Of a DNA stretch of 64,000 bases, positions 33,560 through 44,297 are shown piece by piece. Position 1 is the first letter of the stretch. Every line of letters starts with the position of its first letter. The notes beneath the pieces were generated by a model that did no database searches, was not told the DNA's origin, and worked only from the letters and a program-made list of their open reading frames with translations. This DNA comes from Hofstenia miamia (lineage: Eukaryota; Xenacoelomorpha; Acoela), in the NCBI GenBank assembly GCA_004352715.1, contig SCFE01000022.1, forward strand, positions 2,188,788 through 2,252,787, read 5' to 3'. Position numbers and translations under genes: made by a program.

Positions 33560-34975
33560 TGATGAATAGAATAGAATATCTTATTAAGTGTAGTACATTG
33601 GCATAATTATACACCTCAACAAAAGCTGCTAATACTACACTTAATGCGTCATGAAAGTAATGAAATGAAATGAAATGAAGTATATATATTTAGAGTTGCT
33701 TTTTACAATATAAAGTACTGTTTACAACTCTAAATAGCGTCAAACAGTAGAAATAAAGGAACAAAACATATACAAAGATCATTTTTACAAATATAATTAC
33801 AATTACTAGCTTGGGCTAAGGCGAATTTAGGTTAGATGCGTTATATTGAATAATCACTATTATAAAATTTAAAACTTCGCCATTTGTATTCAAGCCTTTC
33901 CTTTGTTTTTAATACTTTTAATTTATTTATTTGTTTTATAGATTTAGGTAAATTATTCCATATATTTATTGACGTGTTGAGAAATGAATTTTTCATTATT
34001 TTTTGTTATATGGAAGCGGCCTAATTTTTAGGGTTCTATTATTATATCTAAGCAATATTTTAGAGGATAGAAAGATGGATTCGTGGTATGCAACAATATT
34101 ATTAAATATTTTAAAAAAAGTAGTTAATATATTTTTATAAATAATGCATTGTGGATTTAGAAAAGTTTTTGTTAATTTCTTGATTTCTGTATTTCTGTTA
34201 TAAATATGATTAACTGCTATTTTTATAGCCCATTTTTTTGCAAATTGAATTTATTCAAAAGTTGTTGATTTATGTCGGTATACAGTATGTTTCCATAATT
34301 AAAGTGGCTTAGTATTAATGTGTGAATTAATTGATTTTTTGTTGTGGTTGGAAGCTGTTGTGATACATTGCTTAGAGCCTTTATTGAAGTGGCCATTTTC
34401 TTAATAACACTAGATATTTGTTTTGTAAAATTTAGTTGAGAATCAAAAATGATACCTAAATATTTAAAAGAATTATCTTGTTCTAAGTATGTGTCATTAT
34501 ATTTCAATTTAAATTGTGAACTATTTGTGGAATTATTGTTAGATTTGGGTCTAATTAAGCAAAATTGAGTTTTTGATGGGTTTATTCTTAGGTTTAGTGA
34601 AGCAAAATATTGTGCAAGAAAAGTGCAATTTCTTCGATAAATTTTATAGCAATTTCAAGAGACTTATGTGAACTAAATAGCATAGTATCATCAGCATATT
34701 GTATAACATTACATGTGGTATGATTGCTCAAATCATTTACATACATATTAAATAGTAACGGTCCCAACATTTTTCCTTGTGGAACACCATTTTTAATAAA
34801 AATCCAGTCAGAGAGATTATGGAGATAACTGCTTATTAGGTCTTCACTTTTGTATGAGAAGCCCAGAATTATTATTTTTTAATTAATATGTGGTGGTTGA
34901 TAGAGTCAAATGCTTTTGATAAATCTAAGCATGCAACTGCTGAACACTCATTATATCTATGCTATTTCTCCAATA
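33560..34975 (-). mobile_element. Second LINE nested in the first, 5'-truncated
   Basis: On the minus strand, 34965 down to 34223 reads as reverse transcriptase: ACLDLSKAFDSINHHIL (motif A), GVPQGKMLGPLLFNMYVNDL (motif B), YADDTMLFSS (catalytic YADD) and the thumb SFKYLGIIFDSQLNF. It then runs into a 3' region ending near an aatga repeat at 33655-33680. It splits the endonuclease of the older LINE. Only a few frame breaks, so younger than its host. Confidence 0.75.
34223..34507 (-). pseudogene. LINE RT thumb fragment (nested LINE)
   Basis: 94 open codons with SFKYLGIIFDSQLNFTKQIS and LIHTLILSHFNYGNILY, typical of the thumb region after the YADD motif in CR1/Jockey polymerases. Confidence 0.75.
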
Positions 34976-34984
34976 TTCGGTAGC

Positions 34985-35290
34985 TGTTAACAAGGCATCA
35001 AGTATGGATGAAAAATAAGCAAGGGGAATACGAAAAGGACTGCTGGAATGAGGGTTGTAAACATAAAGAAGAGAAACAATGTGATCAACGAATACACCAG
35101 CACAGCCGCAACAGAAATCGAAGGAAAAAGACTCCAAGGAGAGGGGGTGGATGTCAAGGTTAGGGCGACGTGAGGCAATGAGAACACCACCATGACGACC
35201 ATTAGAGCGATCCATACGGGAGAGAACTTTAAGTGCAGAGTTAGCAAAACAACACTTTCAGCACTAGAGTGAGACAAGACTGCGAGCATT
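34985..35290 (-). pseudogene. LINE endonuclease N-terminal fragment
   Basis: Contains DRSNGRHGGVLIASRRP and DHIVSLLYVYNP, matching the start of LINE APE endonucleases (RxxRGGGVLIAV...; YRPP). Interrupted where the nested LINE begins. Confidence 0.7.
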
Positions 35291-35462
35291 GGCTAGCAAA
35301 AAAGAGAAACCAGAATCGGGATGGGGAGTAAGTTCCAAACTAGGAGGTGCAGGAAGCATCATGACAGAGAGGACGAAGGTCAAAAGATTTTCGCTCAGCA
35401 TCAGAGAGACAATAGTATCGGACCAAGAGGCCATCTGAGCATGGTGAGACTCTTGATTACAG

Positions 35463-36033
35463 TCAAATGGAAGGAAGCGAATGGAGAATCTGTACGTGGT
35501 GGAATGGGAGGGACTTCATCCAATTGCATTGAGGAGCAACATCAGAAGCAAAGACAGAATTAGCAAAACCGTTGGTATAGATGTGAGCTTTATGAGAACT
35601 AATCAGAACAGCAGGCCGTTGACAGGAAGAACTAGTAGGCGGTGGAACAAACAATTCAGAAGCAAGTGGCAGCACAGGAGAGGGAGCAGCAGCAGGAGCA
35701 GAACGTGGGACAGGATAATTGGGACGATTAAGAATTTTGCGTGAGGCGGAAGCACTGTAGGAGAGCATTGAATTTGAATGGACGTGACATCGGAAATGAG
35801 TTTAGCAAGAAAGTCTGACGAGGATGACAAGGCAACATTGGAAGGACTGAGGTTGGAAGACTGGTGTGAACGGGCCAGGGCGGTGACAGCTTGGCGAAGG
35901 AGAGAAATAGTGGTATCTTTCTATAAAACACCAACCACCGAAGCAAATTGTGCATCCGAAAGATTCCAAATATCAGCAAGTAATACATTAGCCGCAGGCA
36001 TGACTGTATAATAAACTGGCAAGGTATAAACAT
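35463..36033 (-). pseudogene. LINE first-ORF-like proline-rich fragment
   Basis: Two overlapping minus-strand frames rich in Pro, Ser and Leu (SAPAAAPSPVLPLASELFVP) lie upstream of the endonuclease in LINE orientation. Likely first-ORF remains; the zinc-knuckle or RRM part is not visible. Confidence 0.45.
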
Positions 36034-36039
36034 CTAAGT

Positions 36040-36851
36040 TTTATAATATTTCAATTCGTTTTTTGAACGTAACTAGTAACAACACATATTTTGAAATTGA
36101 AATCATTGTGTAAGGCAATTTATATTTTGTTTGATATATTGCCTGAATATTCGAATTCGAAATCGAACTTTAGTCTTATCCCTTTCACAAAAGCAAACAA
36201 AAACATCTGAAGCTACTAAAACCATTTAAAGCATAAATGTCATGTCTGTAATTCAATGATTACGAAATAATTTGATTGACTATTTTGAGATGAGCTCTGT
36301 TTTGTAATTTATTTCAATCTTTTGTTTATATAATTGTGCCTCGGTGAACCAGTAAACGCAGAAGCCTTACGGAAAAAATTGAGCCAGTGACTTGGTTGCA
36401 GCTCTGTACTTTACAAAGAGATTTTAAAAGTTGTTGTATGAGCATTATTGTAGACTTTATGTCCTAGCGATGATTTACCTGAGATTATGTTAGCATGAGA
36501 TAAATTTTAATGTGTTTTTTTAAAACCCTTAATTTTGAATACCTGTATTAATGAATAATTCTTTGAAACCTTTGTTTCTATGCTTAATGCTCTGATTTGG
36601 TGTTATGTATAAAACCAAGCATTGAAACCGTATTATGAGGTGGTAAATTCTTGACGAGGTTAAAAAATGTTAACATAGTGTTGAAAATTACAATAACTGA
36701 TCTGGAAATACAGTACTTAGTTCTAGAGAATCATTACATTTGAAGAACTAAACTTGGAGCCTTGTATTTATAAGCTTAAATACACTATGCCTCTTATGAA
36801 CAGTTTTAAGAAGCTTTAGTCAATAGATGGCGTCCAATAGAATTGCTTCAT
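36040..36851. other. Intergenic, little recognised
   Basis: AT-rich. Near 36820-36870 the block gatggcgtccaatagaatt recurs in inverted form near 55790-55820, a small dispersed repeat. Confidence 0.4.
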
Positions 36852-38126
36852 TTCCACATGGCAAATAGTCATGGGTGTTACGAGAACTTCAGGGTGTCCC
36901 AATGTAGCCTCCTTTACTCGGTCTTAACTACTCATCATTAAGAATTTTATATGCCCTCAACTCACTTTTTTGTAGAAATCTATATTCTATTAACACTAAA
37001 AGTTTTTGAAAGCGAGCAGAATACGCTATTCGAGTAAGCATGTATCTTGTATTGATAAAAGCAAATTGTTTTGACAAATTGAATTTTCTGATTGGGAAGT
37101 ACACAAAGCATAAATGAGGCGGAAGATTTTGAAACAGTGTTATATAGAATTTGCAATTGATTAATACATAGAATGTTTAATGTTGCAAGCTCCTATAAAA
37201 TTAAAAGACTGTTGGGCGAAAGTTCTTACTTAATTTAGTGCCGCCATATTGTGTTTAATTTCAAATTTTGTAATTTGCCACCGCATGACTTCTGCCATCG
37301 GTACCTGTTAAATATTGAATGTTATTGTTATATAGATAAAATTTGTTACACATTCGGAATAAAACTTTTTGGTTTCACTTTCATTGGTTCCTCATTTGTT
37401 TTCTCTAAGCTAAATTATCAAACGATGTCCAGCTAAATTGGTTTCGTTTTGAGAAAGAGCCGGAGTAGGTCTGAGGGCGCATAAGTGCATCGCCCTTGTG
37501 ATTTTATGTCCGGTTTTCCATGCTCTGTTACTTAATGGCGAATTCCTAATGTGTAACAAAACTAACAAAACAATGGAAAGAGCAAGAGCCCATATGCCTC
37601 ATAAACATTGTTCATCAAACAAGGAGACAAATACCGTCTATGCATTGATTTCCACATGCTAAACGATGTTACAAAGAAAGACGCATGTCCTCTTTTGCTC
37701 ATAGATGAAATTCATTACAATGCAACACAATATAAAATCTTGTCCACGATAGATCTGTGCAAAGCCTATTAGCAAGTACTGATGAAAGAATCTAATATCG
37801 AAAAAACGGCATTTATCACCCCTGCAACCTTCCAGCGGTATGTAACAAAAGTACTCCTAAATGAAAAATCGACACTGGAAGACGGCATCGCCACTTACAT
37901 CGACGACACCCTCATATCCTCAACAACTGTGGAGGAACAAAGCAGCAAACTCAACAAAATCCTGACACTGCTCTACAATGCAGGCTTAAGAATTAATTCT
38001 AAGAAATGCTCATTCACAGTGAAAAAAGTTACATTCCTTGGATGGATAGTACAAGCTGGAAATATAAAAATAAAAGATAACGCCAAAAACTAATAGAGGA
38101 AATCCAGCAACAAAGGAATAAAAAAG
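36852..38126 (+). repeat. 1275-bp duplicated segment, copy 1
   Basis: Same length and almost identical to 44298-45572; the one difference I noticed is ctcatt versus cacatt near 38011. The second copy begins exactly at an assembly gap. It contains Ty3/gypsy pol remains in its second half. Confidence 0.92.
37615..38126 (+). pseudogene. Ty3/gypsy-like reverse transcriptase fragment, copy 1
   Basis: Frames read as LTR-retrotransposon polymerase: KYRLCIDFHMLNDVTKKDA (the CVDYRxLN motif), ILSTIDLCKAY with a stop right after it, EKTAFITP, the catalytic YIDDTLISS, and VTFLGWIV. A stretch between the EKTAFITP and YIDD motifs is deleted. Not functional. The segment is cut at 38126 by hAT sequence. Confidence 0.8.
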
Positions 38127-38473
38127 TCCTCAGTCTCTTCTTCTATTTCTATTGTCTCTGTTAGACGTAGACCATCAGACGCTTCTTTTTCGTCAGCAAT
38201 CATTGCATTCTCCATTCCCGTCTGGATCTTGGTAATTGCAGATTCGAAGGCTTTTGAATGCACAATATCAGCATCAGCAGCCAGGTAATAGGACATGCCT
38301 GGGCACAATTCAACTATACCATCAAACATTGCTCTCACGTCAAATGAATGAAAAGGCAATTAATTGGCTACTCATCAATTAATTCATTGGAATTGGTAGA
38401 GTGCAGCAATTAAATAATTGAAACCAATTAATTGCAATTAATTGGGTGCCCAATTAATTTTTTCCAACCCCTG
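38127..38473 (-). mobile_element. Right part of a hAT element inside the gypsy relic
   Basis: Ends with aattgggtgcccaattaatttttt and CCAACCCCTG, followed by atcgagta (38474-38481). The left end of the same kind of element, preceded by the same atcgagta, is at 46054. A minus-strand frame (38090-38359) of 89 codons inside it is not recognised. It replaces the gypsy thumb and part of RNase H by a deletion. Confidence 0.75.
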
Positions 38474-38900
38474 ATCGAGTACCTCACTGACTTCTCTTTC
38501 TTTATAACACACTGAAAATGCAGACTCCACACCAACGCCGACCTATTCACTGCCCTAACCACAGTACCAAAGAACTCAAAAAACCTGAGAGCAAAAAATC
38601 CAATTTTAACTTTATACCATCAACAGAGGACAAGGAATTATCTGACATCAATGCTGATAAGAATGGTCAGCCTATACTCGCCATAATGATAAGAGAGGCA
38701 ATATAACAAGAAGAAATAGCTGAAGCGCAGTGCAACGACATTATCTTGTGAGACATCATTAACAATATCGAAACGAAAAAGAACCTCGATAAAACCCTAG
38801 CAAAATACTTCCAGAAATACAACTGGATGCTTACAGATAGTGCAATCCTCTACACAGCTTCCAAAAGCAAAAATCGTATTAACAAAGTAAACCTTTAACA
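38474..38900 (+). pseudogene. Ty3/gypsy RNase H tail and pre-integrase remains
   Basis: After the hAT end, the sequence continues the gypsy frame broken at 46045 in the other copy (RWIEYLTDFSFFITH, the end of RNase H), then NADLFTAL (the ADALSR-like motif) and charged sequence resembling the segment before the integrase. Several stops. Confidence 0.6.
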
Positions 38901-38929
38901 TACACATGCACATGATATTGTGTATATTA

Positions 38930-39060
38930 AGGCTGGACGATGCATCGACTAATCGAATCTATATCCATGCGGATGATAATAATCGAGTGAAAACAACTGT
39001 CACTTTACAATCGGCCAAATTCGATTGATTATTTCTTTACTATCGACTTTAATAAAAATT
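38930..39060. mobile_element. Possible hAT-like terminus
   Basis: aaggctggacgatgcatcga followed by repeated ATCGA/TCGAT blocks resembles hAT left ends of the GCTGGGCGAT type. No partner end was found before the next element. Confidence 0.3.
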
Positions 39061-39386
39061 CTTTATACAAGGAATAAATTTTAAAATTACAGATACTTTA
39101 TTAAAAACAATCTTACATTACATACGCTAAATTGCACTTTCAGTAATGAATTCATCTTATAATATACCGTAGACGTTCCTATTTTTTTTCTACCTGAAAT
39201 AATTTCATATTAATGGGTTGTACTATACCTTTTCACATTCAATTTTGGACTAGTCACATTCAAGTTTGGACTAGCCACATTCAAGTTTGGACTAGCCACA
39301 TTCAAGATTGGACTAGTCATATTCAAAATTGGACAAATTAAATAAAAACAAAAAAAAACAAAAAAAAATCAAAACAAATCATTTAT

Positions 39387-39605
39387 TTAAAACCCCATAT
39401 CCTGCATTTCCAAAACGGCTGGTATTAATCTCTGAATAGATGTTATGAATCTATTCATGTCATAGGGTTTAATGCCTCTAATTCCTTCCTTGAATATTTC
39501 CTCTAGGCATCTTGCTCTTAACTCATGAGCGAATACACCATTACCATCTTCACTTAAAATCATTGGAAGTCTTTCGGCAAAGATTCTCTTAACAATTGAC
39601 TTCAA
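39387..39605 (-). pseudogene. Transposase C-terminal-like fragment
   Basis: 72 codons (RCLEEIFKEGIRGIKPYDM NRF ...) that look like the end of a DDE transposase of the Tc1/mariner superfamily, out of frame with the upstream helix-turn-helix fragment. Probably joined to it by an internal deletion. Confidence 0.5.
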
Positions 39606-39790
39606 AACTGACCATGATTTTGGCTATTACCCGGGTTGGAATCCGCCTTAATCCACGAATAAGCAGTTGACTTACCGACATTTAAATCAGAAGCCAACTG
39701 CCGCCAATCTCCATTTGAATTGTAGGCTGCTCTAATACGTTCCCGTTTCAAGCGAGCTTCCTCTCCACTCAGGTTTTTACGATTGGACAT
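39602..39790 (-). pseudogene. Transposase N-terminal helix-turn-helix fragment
   Basis: 62 codons starting MSNRKNLSGEEARLKRER and containing the helix-turn-helix DWRQLASDLNVGKSTAYSWI. The reading frame closes before any catalytic motif. DNA binding to the 21-bp end repeats is plausible but inferred. Confidence 0.55.
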
Positions 39791-39918
39791 TAGAAATCAA
39801 ATAATTGTTCTAAACTTGAATGTGACTAGTCCAAACTTGAATGTGACTAGTCCAAACTTGAATGTGACTAGTCCAAACTTGAATGTGATTAGTCCAAACT
39901 TGAATGTAAAAAGGTATA

Positions 39919-40480
39919 GATAGTAATTTACAGCTACTTTCAGAAAATCCTAGCTTTTCTGATTTCATATATAAGATATCGTGAGTAATAGACCCAGTAA
40001 ACATAGAACTGGCGTAACAACGTGGCTGAATGATATAATAACGGCACTAAAACGACATTACAAAAAAACGTCTTTTCACAATAAAACAACAAACTATCAA
40101 TAAAAATGTAGTTTTTAAAAAATTTATTTTCAAATTGTCATAATACTAAAATTATTCCTATTTTTAAATATTTTTTGCTAGACGGAATTATACACTCTCA
40201 CTAATCCGCACTACAAACGCCACTCAAACAATTCACCACCTATTAAACGGAAATACACCACAAAAACGACGTTGTTACAAAAGTTCTATGTTTACTGGGG
40301 AGTCAAAAGCTTTTGAAAGATCAATACAGGGCACTGCAACACATTGTCAGAGTCAAGAGATGATAGCCAATTTTCGGTAGCATGCAAAAGAGCATCATTT
40401 GTTGAAAAATTCTTGAGGAATTCAAATTGTGTTTTTGACAATAATGTAGAATGCTTGACACATGCAACACTCAGCAAGCA
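39919..40480 (-). pseudogene. LINE reverse transcriptase fragment split by a MITE
   Basis: The minus strand 40477-40305 reads FEFLKNFSTNDALLHATENW and then, after a frame shift, CVAVPCIDLSKAFDS (RT motif A). The next residues (SITHDILYMKSEKLGFSESS) are on the other side of the MITE at 39993-40299. CR1/Jockey-type. Confidence 0.75.
39993..40299. mobile_element. 307-bp MITE, CCCAGTAAACATAGAAC ends
   Basis: Terminal inverted repeats of about 30 bp (CCCAGTAAACATAGAACT at the left). Comparison with the uninterrupted LINE frame gives a 2-bp target duplication, GA (39991-39992 and 40300-40301). Non-coding. The superfamily is not certain. Confidence 0.75.
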
Positions 40481-40485
40481 TTCAA

Positions 40486-40560
40486 TATAGAGCTGGGCGC
40501 CACACCGCCGCCGCCGAGCTTTTTCTCACGCCACCGTCGCCGAGAGTTTTGAAACTCATT
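40486..40560. mobile_element. Possible hAT-like terminus with CCGCCG repeats
   Basis: tagagctgggcgccacaccg followed by CCGCCGCCG and CCGTCGCCG is unusually GC-rich for this window and resembles hAT ends of the TAGAGCTGGGCG type. No partner end identified. Confidence 0.3.
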
Positions 40561-42599
40561 CGCCTTTTCATTGAATGTTTCTCATCAATGACATTAGGAA
40601 GTATTATCATTATTGTTCATTTAAAGGCTGTGTGCACACCAATTAAATATTGCAATCAAGCCAAAAAGCAGCAGTTAATGTTTTTGATTTCTTAAAAGTA
40701 AAACTAAGAAAAATATAATAGAAACGTAACTTTTTACAAAAAACGCCTCCAAACATATTGCAATATATTGTAATATTATTGTGTTTAAAATTCGGCGCCA
40801 ATTAATATATTGCAATATATTGTATTAGCAATATATTATTGAAAGACTACTCAAAAGATTAATCAATAAAAAATTGTTCCAGTTGGAGAAATTAATAAAA
40901 ACAAATGTAAAAGTACACGAAAAACTTAAAATATTGCCATTGCACAAATGCTGCATGCAGGACAGGTATCAGAGAAGCTTGCAAAATAATTAGAAAGGAA
41001 GAATTGTTTGTAGAGCAAAAATGTGAGATCTTTTTATATGGCATCATAATTTAGTGTGGCACTGGATCGATTTTCAATTATAGTATCATGCGTACTATTT
41101 ATTAATTTTCATTACCTTTGTTTTACATTTTAGATTTAAGATTAATTTTCAAAAAAACTTGGCAAACAAAAGATTATAAACCACATATCTGATTTTGCAT
41201 CCAACATTGCTTGCATAATCCAAGAATAGTTTATTAGTTTGAGAACTCAAAACTAGTGACAAACAGTATCCCATTTTTATATAATTTAACTATGTAGTAG
41301 GCTATTTCATATGCAAACTGTGTTGTTTATGCCCAAGCGCCAAGCCACTGATCTATCTTGTAAATAATGTTGGAAATTACTAATCAGGAATAATATATAT
41401 AATGCACGTTTTGCCATTCGTCGGTGTAAAAATATAGTGATACTCATTACTCACATGTTAAAAATAAGTGATTAATACATTTCATGTTTATTGTTATAAA
41501 ATATCAATATCTTTTATAGTAGTATCAGTTTTTTCTCCTTAAATTTCTATTGAATTGATGTTCGTCTTACAATTTGGCTGCTAACATTTTCATTGACTTG
41601 CTAATTTTGTAATCCCTCTTGAAGCTAACCACAGAATGTTCATTAACCTCATTAAATTGAGACGTAAGTACCTCTTAACAGTGAACCCTGGATTTATAAT
41701 CAAACCTGATATCGTAATGCTTTCAAGTGTATTTTTCAAATCGATTTAAAAAACTTAAATTTTAAAACACTTTTTCACGCGCATTTCTGGCTACACCACT
41801 GATGAGGGTTGTTAACGAAATCTCAATTTTTGAATAAATTGAAGAAAACTAAAATTTCACAATATGATTGTTCTTAACTTATTGGTCAAATATATAGTGA
41901 TTTTTATGTAAATCTAAAATTTGAGCGCTTATGTGTTCTCACACCTAGGTATAAAAATTCATATCCTTTGAGTTGTGCATGGCCAATGACCTCACGCATT
42001 AGAATGTAGGTAATGGGATGACTCTTATAACTTTAATATTTCTTTAATAAAGCATAAACTTTTCCTAGGACAAAAATTTAAGCAACTCATATTGTGATGT
42101 TATAATTTTTTCAATTTATTCGAGAATTAAATTTTCGTGAATAGTTCCAATTAGCTTCGGCTTAGTTAAACGTTTATTGCCAATTTCTTTTATAAAGACA
42201 AACTATTTTTCCAAATGTTTACTCAAGTTTCTCCAAGCCTATTATGAAATTTGGAAATTCTGATATATATCCACAACAACTTGTGAACGTGCTCGAACTA
42301 TACTGTTAGAAATTTGTACAAGTGTGTATTGCTTTGGCTGAAGTATTTGAAAAGATTCATAATTTTTTTGAAAATCCCCATTTTTTAAAATGATTTAAAT
42401 TCTCACAATTTCTAATGTTCAAATGATTAGGATGAAATTAACCCTATTTCCACCAGTGGCACTTTTACGTGTCAAATTCGCATTATGAACAATTTTATTC
42501 AAGCCTGTTAAGAAATATTGAAAGGTTTTTACATGGACACATTTATGAGGCAGGGTCCGCTCATGAATGATGAATATAGTGTATGTGCTAAAACATGTG
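40561..42599. other. Long AT-rich stretch, little recognised
   Basis: Palindromic atatattgcaatatatt blocks occur near 40755-40845. About 42200-42420 resembles the repeat at 26700-26880. No coding frames. Confidence 0.4.
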
Positions 42600-42890
42600 C
42601 TTGTGCCTGAATTACCTGTAAATATTGAGAAATCCGATTTTTGTAAAAATATTTAAATTATTTCCGTCCCTAGTGTTCAGATAATGAGGCGGTCTAATCC
42701 CAATGGGAACAACTACCCTGAAATATTTTGTTTTTTGAAGACAATCTGTGTGAGTCCCGTCCAGGCGTGTAATGCGCGAAGTCAGAAGTTGTCGCGACAG
42801 AACCAGGCGAAAAATTAAGAGAAAAAGATTATCTATCATGTGGTCTTTTAGATTTGAAATATCTTCATTAGACGTGAGTTATAAGCGTTT
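42200..42890. repeat. Dispersed repeat related to 26480-27120
   Basis: Shares ordered blocks with vav intron 6 (ctccaagcctat; gcgaagtcagaagttg; gagttataagcgttt) and, inverted, with 29100-29180. Element type unknown. Confidence 0.45.
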
Positions 42891-43297
42891 ACAAAATTCA
42901 TCACAGAACTTTAAAAAAGCCTAGTAAAATAGGGTTAAGAAAACCATGAATATTTAAAAATTAAAATGTTATGAAATAATAATTATAACTAAACCATCTC
43001 GTTTGTCGACAATGATATTTTTTATAAAATATTTCGCATGTCATTGGACACTTTTTCTTAGAAACTTAGAAATTTATTTTAGAAATCCTACTATTTAAAT
43101 TTAGTGTAAAGTTACTTAAAGTCATAGATTTCAAGGATTTATGAATAGAGCGGATATCAAGTTTGCTAAAAATTGTGTCATTAATCATTATGCATTTGGT
43201 GTTATGAACCGTAGCAATTTAACAACATGTGCAGGACTATGTAAAAATTATAGAAGTAAGACATGTTAATAACACGTTTTAGGGCCCACTTAATATA

Positions 43298-44297
43298 NNN
43301 NNNNNNNNNNNNNNNNNNNNNNNNNNNNNNNNNNNNNNNNNNNNNNNNNNNNNNNNNNNNNNNNNNNNNNNNNNNNNNNNNNNNNNNNNNNNNNNNNNNN
43401 NNNNNNNNNNNNNNNNNNNNNNNNNNNNNNNNNNNNNNNNNNNNNNNNNNNNNNNNNNNNNNNNNNNNNNNNNNNNNNNNNNNNNNNNNNNNNNNNNNNN
43501 NNNNNNNNNNNNNNNNNNNNNNNNNNNNNNNNNNNNNNNNNNNNNNNNNNNNNNNNNNNNNNNNNNNNNNNNNNNNNNNNNNNNNNNNNNNNNNNNNNNN
43601 NNNNNNNNNNNNNNNNNNNNNNNNNNNNNNNNNNNNNNNNNNNNNNNNNNNNNNNNNNNNNNNNNNNNNNNNNNNNNNNNNNNNNNNNNNNNNNNNNNNN
43701 NNNNNNNNNNNNNNNNNNNNNNNNNNNNNNNNNNNNNNNNNNNNNNNNNNNNNNNNNNNNNNNNNNNNNNNNNNNNNNNNNNNNNNNNNNNNNNNNNNNN
43801 NNNNNNNNNNNNNNNNNNNNNNNNNNNNNNNNNNNNNNNNNNNNNNNNNNNNNNNNNNNNNNNNNNNNNNNNNNNNNNNNNNNNNNNNNNNNNNNNNNNN
43901 NNNNNNNNNNNNNNNNNNNNNNNNNNNNNNNNNNNNNNNNNNNNNNNNNNNNNNNNNNNNNNNNNNNNNNNNNNNNNNNNNNNNNNNNNNNNNNNNNNNN
44001 NNNNNNNNNNNNNNNNNNNNNNNNNNNNNNNNNNNNNNNNNNNNNNNNNNNNNNNNNNNNNNNNNNNNNNNNNNNNNNNNNNNNNNNNNNNNNNNNNNNN
44101 NNNNNNNNNNNNNNNNNNNNNNNNNNNNNNNNNNNNNNNNNNNNNNNNNNNNNNNNNNNNNNNNNNNNNNNNNNNNNNNNNNNNNNNNNNNNNNNNNNNN
44201 NNNNNNNNNNNNNNNNNNNNNNNNNNNNNNNNNNNNNNNNNNNNNNNNNNNNNNNNNNNNNNNNNNNNNNNNNNNNNNNNNNNNNNNNNNNNNNNNN
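43298..44297. other. Assembly gap, 1000 N
   Basis: Exactly 1000 N, a placeholder length. The right flank starts directly with the duplicated gypsy segment. Confidence 1.

Larger units (their letters stand above)
32271..36033 (-). mobile_element. Degenerate CR1/Jockey-type LINE, interrupted
   Basis: Reading from 36033 down: a proline-rich first-ORF-like part (35463-36033), an APE endonuclease start (MDRSNGRHGGVLIASRRP, 35215 down to about 34985), the endonuclease continuation after an inserted LINE (CDDFNLPNVCWNALGSND and SDHSLIRFSL, about 33550-33250), the linker to the polymerase (33047-32658) and reverse transcriptase (32582-32271). Frameshifts and stops occur throughout, so it is dead. 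Confidence 0.75.
39226..39916 (-). mobile_element. Tc1/mariner-like deletion derivative with 21-bp repeat-array ends
   Basis: Flanked by TA; ends TACCTTTTCACATTCAA and the complement. Each end carries about four to five copies of a 21-bp unit (acattcaagtttggactag plus tc or cc), inverted relative to each other (39235-39330 and 39808-39910). Two short minus-strand frames lie between. A further right end of the family is at 46607-46687. Confidence 0.85.

Noticed and set aside
36800-36900. Possible host gene in the shared block gatggcgtccaatagaatt (also inverted near 55800).
   Set aside because: No frame is conserved between the copies; it behaves as a dispersed repeat.
39235-39910. Regularly repeated 21-bp units that could suggest a CRISPR array.
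   Set aside because: Units are contiguous without unique spacers, inverted between the two sides, and form transposon termini in an animal genome.
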